A stretch of 64,000 nt of DNA from the NCBI GenBank assembly GCA_900074885.1, contig FJUW01000080.1, positions 1 through 64,000 on the forward strand. The letters run 5' to 3'. The notes below the pieces were generated by a model that had not been told where the DNA came from, ran no database searches, and saw only the letters and a program-made list of their open reading frames with translations. The translations under genes were made by a program, and so were the position numbers. This document shows positions 57,755 to 64,000 of this stretch, one piece after another. Position 1 is the first letter of the stretch. Every line of letters starts with the position of its first letter. The DNA comes from Rhynchosporium graminicola. Its lineage: Eukaryota > Ascomycota > Leotiomycetes > Helotiales > Ploettnerulaceae.

Positions 57755-59047
57755 TCACATGCCACAAACAGCCTAAAGCTGAGGTCAGTCAACATTCGGA
57801 ATGGAGTGGAATACATGCTTGAGCCTACCTTCCTCCTGCTCCTAAAATCTGCATAAAGATCCACCCAGATATCTCTAGCTCGACAATCCTCATCGAACCC
57901 ACCACCATCAACACACTTCGGCTGATGCTTTTCCATCTGCTTCTTCGTCGCGAGCCACGGTTTTGGTAACGGATCATCAGAGAAATGTACAACTTTCGCC
58001 TCTTTCTTGACTCTCTCCGGATGCCAAACTGCCTGCTTTCCACCGTTCAACCACTTCCCGTGACTCTCCGCTCGGAACTCACCAGTCAATAGAGCGTATG
58101 ACTGATGAGGAAGCACTGAACATGCTTTGCCGTAGAGCTTGTTGATAATTTCCATATCATAGTACCCGAGACGAGCTTTCTCCATCTCTTTCTGTACACG
58201 CCAGTACTCCTTTGCAGAAGGCGTGATGAGCATAAAGTGTGAACTGAGGAATGGATAATCTAGCCACCATGCTCGAGGCATTACTGCGGCGGTGGGAGGT
58301 AGGAGAAATAAATCATCAAGCGGCTGCAAGATAGTGGCATCCGAGTCCAATACTAGCAAGCGAGTGTATTGCGTTTGATCAAAGGCGAGAAGTTTGGTGT
58401 AGCTATCCGCCCAATTGGGACCGGAATCTATGTTTGTCAGACGACACTCTATAGAATGGGAGAACCGACTATAGGTAGAAGCACTCACAAGCTGCTGAGC
58501 TTTCGTGCTGGACGCGAATGGCTTTAAGCGTAACGTTGAATTCATCTCTAGCTTTGAGCAGCAAGCGAGTCTCGGTCGTTTCCGAGGACGCATCCAGCGA
58601 ATATCTACTTGGGTATAGTAGAAGTCTATCGGGTTTACTTTCGAGGCTGTGGAGGGTCTCGAAGATCATGACAGCATTGCATAGATACTCAAGGTCGGTA
58701 GCATATTGTACATATGCGACTTTAGACCAATTGACACGGATCCCAGGTACAGATGTTGGGACGATTACGGGCTCCTTGTAGTAGCACGAAGGGCCAGTAA
58801 GGCGAGCCCAGATATGACGCTCGCGGGAGACCCGTCGTAAATGGATCAATACTACGAGTCCTAAGAGGATGCCCAAAACCGTGCGTACTGGTTTTGAGTT
58901 CAAGATCTGCCGGTAGGTAGGTTTTGGTTGACGATTCTTCTTCCACTCATCCTCGGCTCGTGCATCAAAATCTGGAAGCAAAGGCGAATCATGAAGAAAA
59001 TCTGGAAGATCTAGGAGCGGTTGCTGAGGGCCTTTGCGCTTCATCAT
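57755..59047 (-). CDS. GT8-type glycosyltransferase, type II membrane protein
   Basis: Three exons, complement of 58489-59047, 57829-58427 and 57755-57772, give 391 residues. Residues 50-70 form one membrane anchor (V-L-G-I-L-L-G-L-V-V-L-I-H-L) after a cytosolic N-terminus, so a Golgi enzyme with a lumenal catalytic part is likely. The catalytic domain has V-A-Y-V-Q-Y-A-T-D, a Lys/Leu segment D-S-Y-T-K-L-L-A-F, and the metal-binding L-V-L-D-S-D-A-T (DxD as D-S-D), as in family 8 and fungal GNT1-like enzymes. The last exon is only 18 nt and supplies A-V-C-G-M; I chose the acceptor CTTTAG over CCTCAG, which would end the protein at once. Donor nucleotide-sugar unknown; galactinol-, glycogenin- and GlcNAc-transferase-like enzymes share these motifs. 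Confidence 0.88.
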
Positions 59048-61333
59048 TTCCGCAGCGATGGTCGTTGATGCTGACTTGTAGGTCTCAGCCGATCGGTGTT
59101 GATAATGGCTTCAGTGGACCGACCATTGGTACAGCTATTGCCTTGGCCACACAATGAATTCAAAGGACCCTCCTTCAGATCAGAGATCAGTTCTGGTTTG
59201 GTTATGGAGGCAAATTACATACAGATGTGTACCTACTTGCTGCTTACAAGCCTTGTAAGCAAACAAAGGAGTTGCAGTACCTAGGTATCTTTGCAAGCTA
59301 TCCGGCTGCCTGTAAAGTTTCGTTGATATCCAGTCATTAAACATCCGCGAGTGAAAAATATGCCCGTCTATCACCGCGTAATATATCGTGATGCCTCATG
59401 TGTGTTGCACTACTGCAAAGGGGTTCGTTCGTTCACGAGCGAAGGCCAAATATCTGCGCCACACAAATGACGGCCGGGTCACGCACGGCTTAAGCTTAAG
59501 TTATTGTGGGGCTGTGCATTATATCTGTTCCTAGTATTTCTCTTGACTTCATGCCTGCTTTTATCTCGAAAGACATATTTCAAATGATGAACAGATAAAA
59601 TTACCAAGGCCAAGACTGAATCCAGTTCCGCGAAGCTTACGGTGCAAGTACAAACACCTGGGCAGGGAGTGGACCATCACGTGACTATCTGGTGATTTAT
59701 ATCTCCTTGTTGCATGGTCTGACACGGAATGGCATTGTCCTTATATATTGAGCTATTGCTCAGATTAACGAGTTCTATGTGCCATAGATATCTCAAGTTC
59801 CCAGAGTGATATATATTAAGCGGAACTATGGCTGGTGTTGCTCTGCTTCATGATTCAACAAGTTGTGAAGAACTTTGCGAGATTCAACTTGCCCCCTTTC
59901 CGGGGCAAGTCTCACGTTCTTGAAAAGTGCCATGAGTTGACGTAATATATCTGAAATCTTTTTGTATTGGGGAGCTCATGACGATGTCTCCTTAGTGTGA
60001 TCGTTATATGTTGCGAGGATATGGGTCTTGGTATGGATCAGGTGACTGTAGTCACGTGCATGGTCCGTGCGGATATTCCTAGATAATACCTTTGGTCAAC
60101 TCTCCATAGTAATTAGTACTGCAATGCAACTAACAATATTCAACTACTCTATGCCTTACTCTGAAGATCAACGTAACCTTGCCATATTATATGATTCCTT
60201 ATCTTATTTTAAGCATCACTTTTCAAACTGATATGCAGATCTGTGAAGGAACTATACGTAGCATCCGCAAGGGTTAGTGACCCGGGCCTCCTTGGAAGAA
60301 AAAGGTAGTGTAGCCAACGGCGAAGTTGCATCTACAGGTGTAGGATTGGTATGAGCTTACGCACACAGTTTCTTGTTTGATGATGTTCGAGTACAAGTGG
60401 TTGGGTATTGATTGAGGAGCGTAATAGGGCTGTTCCTTCTTTATTTGAATTCAGGAAACAATGGCCTTTGTTGAACAGAGCAGGCTTGAAGGACATATTT
60501 CTTATGACGTCCCGCATTGTATTGTCTTGTCTTTTTCATTCCTCATGTATTTTTCGCAGAGCGAAGCGGGGTGTGAAACAGTGTATTCACTGTTATTGAA
60601 AGGAACGAGCTGCGACAATCATAGCTTACCCGCAAAGTAGTTTCAAATACTATAGCCACATTCACAGCTATCATCTATCCGGCGGGCTCTTGCCACACTC
60701 AAAAACGACTCACTTGCCCAATCGCAATGATCAAGACTATGGTATCTGGGCCAAATAAACCATTGCACATGGAATATAGTAGTGGCCATACAGACACAGC
60801 TGTAGCCGGTATGATACTTAGCGCAAATTCTCGCTCGATCATGCACCTTGGTGTAGGGAGGTTCCGCGTGTTGCTTGGTAACTGTGGCTGTGAGGCACTC
60901 CAGCGGGATCGACCAAGGTTCAAGCGTTACCATAAATGAAGAGAGGAGACCCGAAGATAGATCAAAAAATGCTGACTTCGTAGACAGTCGAATTAAAGGA
61001 TTATGGCTTGAGGGAATACTGCAAGGAATTTTGAAGTGAGTGGTTCTCCGCTGGCATGTTTAAAGCGAGACTTCTCGGCCAGGGAATGTGACAAGTGACA
61101 TTGTGACGGAAAAGAATTGGAAAGAGTTTGTAAAGACCCGCACGATTGAAGGTTCAGCTTACCTCGGAATGGGTGCCTAGAATGCAATGAGAGTTAGCGC
61201 TCACCATTCAATGATCCAACATCAAGGTGCTCCGGTCTTTTGAGTTTTGTCAGCATTGAGTAATTCTAGATACAGTGTAGGAGGTTGCACCTTTTCTGCT
61301 TTAGCAAAGTCCAACCAGTAATATCGTGTCAAA
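59048..61333. other. 2.3-kb gene-poor region
   Basis: No gene is supported. The middle (59500-60250) is AT-rich, with repeated tcacgtgac/cacgtgca E-box-like words near 59680 and 60053 and a perfect 9-bp inverted repeat (listed separately). The longest reading is a 96-codon minus frame (60643-60933) without recognised domains. The left end is upstream of the glycosyltransferase gene; the right end should contain the 3' end of the SART1 transcript. Confidence 0.4.
59887..59910. repeat. Perfect 9-bp inverted repeat
   Basis: The arms acttgcccc (59887-59895) and ggggcaagt (59902-59910) are exact reverse complements around a six-base loop. It lies in AT-rich gene-free DNA. A GC-rich hairpin in such a setting may be an RNA terminator-like fold or the end of a small element; no related copies were spotted nearby. 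Confidence 0.6.
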
Positions 61334-63355
61334 TCAAGCTAATCTAACCCCAGCTTGGCCTCTTTTCTTTCGCTGCTGTGCTGTAGCACCACTCATACCG
61401 CCGCTTCCGCCATCGAGCGAGCTTTGAGCTTCCCTTCGTTTCTCGTCCTCAATCTTCTTGAGTAACTTCTCGGTCTTTTGCTTTCCACTCCCCTTGCCGT
61501 GGAACTGATGTGACATATGCTTGAAAGCTTCTTTCGCATTCATACTTCGTCCATGATCGTCGATATATTTGAGTTCCACGTTCGGCTTGTATTCTTTGTT
61601 GAAATGCTCAGCAAGTTGGCGAGACTCCACCTGGTCTCGGAAATTGTTTTGCGATCTGGCGTACTCTTCCTTCTCCCTAGCAGACATCTTATCCAATCGG
61701 CCATTTGCACGATCTCGCTCTCTTTGCGATCTAGCTTTCTTCTCAGCATCTGCTTCCCGACGTTGCTTCTCTGCCAAGAAAATCTGCTTCTGTCTGAATA
61801 TCGCATTTAGATCTCCTGATTCTGCCGTCTTGATAATCCCTCTTTCTTTGAGAAGCTTTAATGTAGATCCTAAACCTCTGTTTAAAGTCGCCTCCTCTTC
61901 CAGACCAGTGGTCGTCATATCCTCAGTAATTGATTCTTCTCTCTTCAGGCGGGCAAGTAGATCTTCTTCATCCTCGACATTGGCATATGAACGGTCCATA
62001 TTGACATCGTCCTCGTCATCAGATTCGTCGCCCATAGATGTGACGGCATCAGCTTGCCTGGATGCAGATCTTCGTTTCGGCTCTGGTGCAGTAGGCTTCT
62101 GAAGGTTGGCGACGAATTCGGACGTCTCGTCGATTACAAGACCACCTTCACCCTCCACCTCGGTCTCTGTAAGAGTTGCTGAAGCCTCCTCCTTCAATTG
62201 CTGCGCGATCTCTTCAGGCTTAAACTTTTGGCGCTTCTTCAAAGCATTTCTCCTCTGTGCCGCAAGTGAAGCCTGCAGGTCTTCATCATCAACAAAAGAC
62301 ATGTCCTCATATGTTCGTTTCTTGGGCTGTGCTAGCTGATCAACCTCCATGGATTCTCCATTCGTGGCTGGAGTTTCTGTGACTTCCAATAATGGGAAGA
62401 CATCGTCCTTATCTGCCGCTTTCTGGCGAGTGGACTTAGCCTTTTTCTTCTTTGGCTTCTTGATCTTGATCTCCGAAATATCCAAGTAGTCCGACTTTGG
62501 CTCATCAACTGCAGAAATGTTAGCAAAGTAATTAGCATTGACTCTGGGATTAGATGACTTACTGAAGAGGTCAAGACTAATAGCCTTTGACTTGAGCTTC
62601 GTTGTCGAGGTGCCTTGAAGAGAAGCTTCGGTTGTGCTTCCCATTCCATCCAGAGTGAAGCGACTGCGTTTCTTACCATCAATATCCTCGTCGTATTTTG
62701 CCAATATGCCTGTGTCACCATTCTCGTCAACATCGTGTGGATTGTATACTGGCTTCTTCTTCTTGAGATCTAGCTTGTCCTTGAGCTTCTCCCTCTCACG
62801 AAGATCCAGGTTCTCCAGCTCGTCACCTTCCTCCTCGTTCTCATCGATAGTAGTGTCTTTCAATGTCAGAACCTGGTACTCGCCCTCCTGAAAAGTGTCA
62901 AGTTCGTGGCCCACTTTGACACCGGCAAGATCCTTAGCTGTGTATTCTGCTGCTGCTTCGGCATCCGCCAACTCTTGTTCTCTCTTCCTTGCTTTGTCGA
63001 TTTCCTTCTGCCTCTTCTTCTGCTTCATTAACCACGCTTTCGCACCCAAATCTTCTCCCTCATCTGCATCGCCCAGGCCTTTGCCTTCCAATTTCGTAAA
63101 TCGCTTTGCTGCGTCTCGCGCTCTCCTAATAGCTGCATTCTTTTCGTCGCGCTTCTTCTTTGCTTCTTCGGCCTCCTTGAGTTTGCGATAATTGTCGTAG
63201 CCTTCTTCTTGCCGTGATTCGAGAGTGCTGCCTACCTCCTCGACAGGACCAGTTGCGTCTTTGAAGACTGGACCGGCACCGGGGACAGGTAATGGCTTCA
63301 TACCCAGGGACACCCGAAGACGATTCGTCTCCTCGATCGAGATTGCGTCAGCCAT
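61334..63355 (-). CDS. SNU66: SART1/Snu66-family tri-snRNP component
   Basis: Splicing factor of the U4/U6.U5 tri-snRNP. The frame is open from 63355 to 61334 (673 residues), but a canonical 54-nt intron lies inside it (62509-62562; donor GTAAGT, branch GCTAAC, acceptor TGCAG). Its length is a multiple of three, so both forms keep frame; the spliced form has 655 residues (complement of 62563-63355 and 61334-62508). The N-terminus has I-S-I-E-E-T-N-R-L-R-V-S-L-G-M-K-P-L, the conserved Hub1-interaction-type start of this family. Further marks are L-E-G-K-G-L-G and G-V-K-V-G-H near residues 90-150, and the C-terminal F-R-D-Q-V-E-S-R-Q-L-A-E-H-F, Y-I-D-D-H-G-R-S-M-N-A-K-E-A-F-K-x-M-S-H-Q-F-H-G-K-G. 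Very charged, as usual for the family. Confidence 0.95.
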   Translation of the reverse strand: MADAISIEETNRLRVSLGMKPLPVPGAGPVFKDATGPVEEVGSTLESRQEEGYDNYRKLKEAEEAKKKRDEKNAAIRRARDAAKRFTKLEGKGLGDADEGEDLGAKAWLMKQKKRQKEIDKARKREQELADAEAAAEYTAKDLAGVKVGHELDTFQEGEYQVLTLKDTTIDENEEEGDELENLDLREREKLKDKLDLKKKKPVYNPHDVDENGDTGILAKYDEDIDGKKRSRFTLDGMGSTTEASLQGTSTTKLKSKAISLDLFSKSSNPRVNANYFANISAVDEPKSDYLDISEIKIKKPKKKKAKSTRQKAADKDDVFPLLEVTETPATNGESMEVDQLAQPKKRTYEDMSFVDDEDLQASLAAQRRNALKKRQKFKPEEIAQQLKEEASATLTETEVEGEGGLVIDETSEFVANLQKPTAPEPKRRSASRQADAVTSMGDESDDEDDVNMDRSYANVEDEEDLLARLKREESITEDMTTTGLEEEATLNRGLGSTLKLLKERGIIKTAESGDLNAIFRQKQIFLAEKQRREADAEKKARSQRERDRANGRLDKMSAREKEEYARSQNNFRDQVESRQLAEHFNKEYKPNVELKYIDDHGRSMNAKEAFKHMSHQFHGKGSGKQKTEKLLKKIEDEKRREAQSSLDGGSGGMSGATAQQRKKRGQAGVRLA

Positions 63356-63661
63356 GTCTGCGACTTGATTTATATTGTCGGGTCGAGCGAGAGCAGATGA
63401 GATAACGATTGTGGTAAACGGAGGACGTGATGGGCAGCCTTGAGCCTCATACTCACTAGCCTGTTGTGGAGACTAGTGGCTTTACTAGCGCACAAGCGGC
63501 CGCACCGCAATATATATTCCTCGCGAGGCTCTTCCTGTTTCTTCTCTTATTTCCACAACCACAGATTTGTGCCCAGCAGTCCCTTCAACCTTCGGGTTGT
63601 AAGGTTGATTGCTGAGGCAGCTCGTTCGTCCTATGGAGCCACCTGCCTTCACAGGCTTTCT
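63356..63661. other. Upstream region of SART1 and the small right-end gene
   Basis: This 306-bp stretch separates the divergent SART1 gene from the possible small gene at 63662 and should carry the SART1 promoter. The plus frame that ends at 63940 is already open here from 63440, so part of this stretch could also be coding. Confidence 0.35.
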
Positions 63662-63940
63662 ATGGTGTCAATTTCCGATCGACAGATCTCAGAGCAATCG
63701 GGCACCACGAAGCTTGAATTCGCTGTAAAAGGCTTGAGCTCAGTGGACGGTGTTCCGAAGACGTCACATTCCAAATCCTTTCGCCGAGACCGTCGGTTGG
63801 TGAGGTTAAGGGCTAACCGTTTCGACTACATTACAATCATTGGGAGTGTTATATTGGGGAGATACATTTACGAGGTGAGAGGAAGAGAAGCTTGGGCACA
63901 GGCGGAGCCGGACAGGTGGATGGAGTTGAGGATTAGATGA
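63662..63940 (+). CDS. Possible small membrane-associated protein
   Basis: From the ATG at 63662 the frame codes for 92 residues; it is open in frame upstream to 63440, so the start could lie earlier. The N-terminal half is polar. The C-terminal half starts with a basic patch (R-R-D-R-R-L-V-R-L-R), followed by a short hydrophobic stretch Y-I-T-I-I-G-S-V-I-L-G-R-Y-I-Y and then a charged end with A-W-A-Q-A. The basic patch followed by a hydrophobic segment looks like a small single-pass membrane protein, perhaps mitochondrial. I do not recognise a family, and chance cannot be excluded. Confidence 0.4.
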   Translation: MVSISDRQISEQSGTTKLEFAVKGLSSVDGVPKTSHSKSFRRDRRLVRLRANRFDYITIIGSVILGRYIYEVRGREAWAQAEPDRWMELRIR

Positions 63941-64000
63941 GAGGCATACACGATAGAAGTCTGTCCTGGGCTGCTAGACCCGGTGGTACAAATGCTTTGG

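Noticed and set aside
61569..62102. 177-codon plus-strand reading inside SART1
   Set aside because: Antisense shadow of a strongly charged gene; Ser/Phe/Leu-rich as expected from the complement of Glu/Lys codons.
1..64000. CRISPR array, rRNA, bacterial operon or phage features
   Set aside because: No spaced repeat array, and gene structure is that of a eukaryotic nuclear genome.

Overview
The window looks like nuclear DNA of a filamentous ascomycete (Pezizomycotina). Most genes are split by short 50-130 nt introns with GT...AG ends and CTAAC/CTAAT-like branch sites. One end carries transposon DNA degraded in the way expected of repeat-induced point mutation (RIP). The gene set includes a SepH/Cdc7-type septation kinase, the 21.3 kDa complex I subunit known from Neurospora, HET and F-box genes and a secreted aspartic protease. 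The sequence alone does not fix the class. All exon joins were read by eye from splice signals and frame continuity.

Layout. Positions 1-4800 are transposon-derived: a long TpA-rich stretch with a degenerate frame (3020-3901), then a Tc1/mariner-type transposase relic (4044-4550). Positions 5200-8900 hold a secreted aspartic protease, a GNAT acetyltransferase and a small secreted protein of unknown function. Positions 10.2-20.3 kb hold housekeeping and small genes: Naa10, an SDR, cytosolic methionyl-tRNA synthetase, Lto1, a coiled-coil protein, and a putatively myristoylated protein with a frameshift. The 12-exon SepH kinase fills 21.5-26.4 kb. From 27.4 to 36.5 kb come a fungal protein of unknown function, dihydrofolate synthase, a serine-rich unknown, a P-loop kinase of the uridine kinase type and a small acidic protein.

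From 37 to 49 kb, ordinary genes (Dot5-like peroxiredoxin, complex I 21.3 kDa subunit, mitochondrial ribosomal protein bL28m) alternate with three genes that carry in-frame stops: a protein kinase, an F-box-like gene and a HET-domain gene. From 49.8 to 64 kb lie a SprT-like protein that has lost the HExxH glutamate, a TPR-SET (SMYD-like) protein, a large protein of unknown function, a GT8-type glycosyltransferase, the tri-snRNP factor SART1/Snu66 and a possible small membrane protein.

There is no visible biosynthetic cluster or operon-like unit. The clearest unusual signal is sequence decay: RIP at the left end, and nonsense or frameshift changes in several accessory genes beside intact housekeeping genes. 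I found no CRISPR array, rRNA or tRNA that I could support, and no convincing new multi-gene system.
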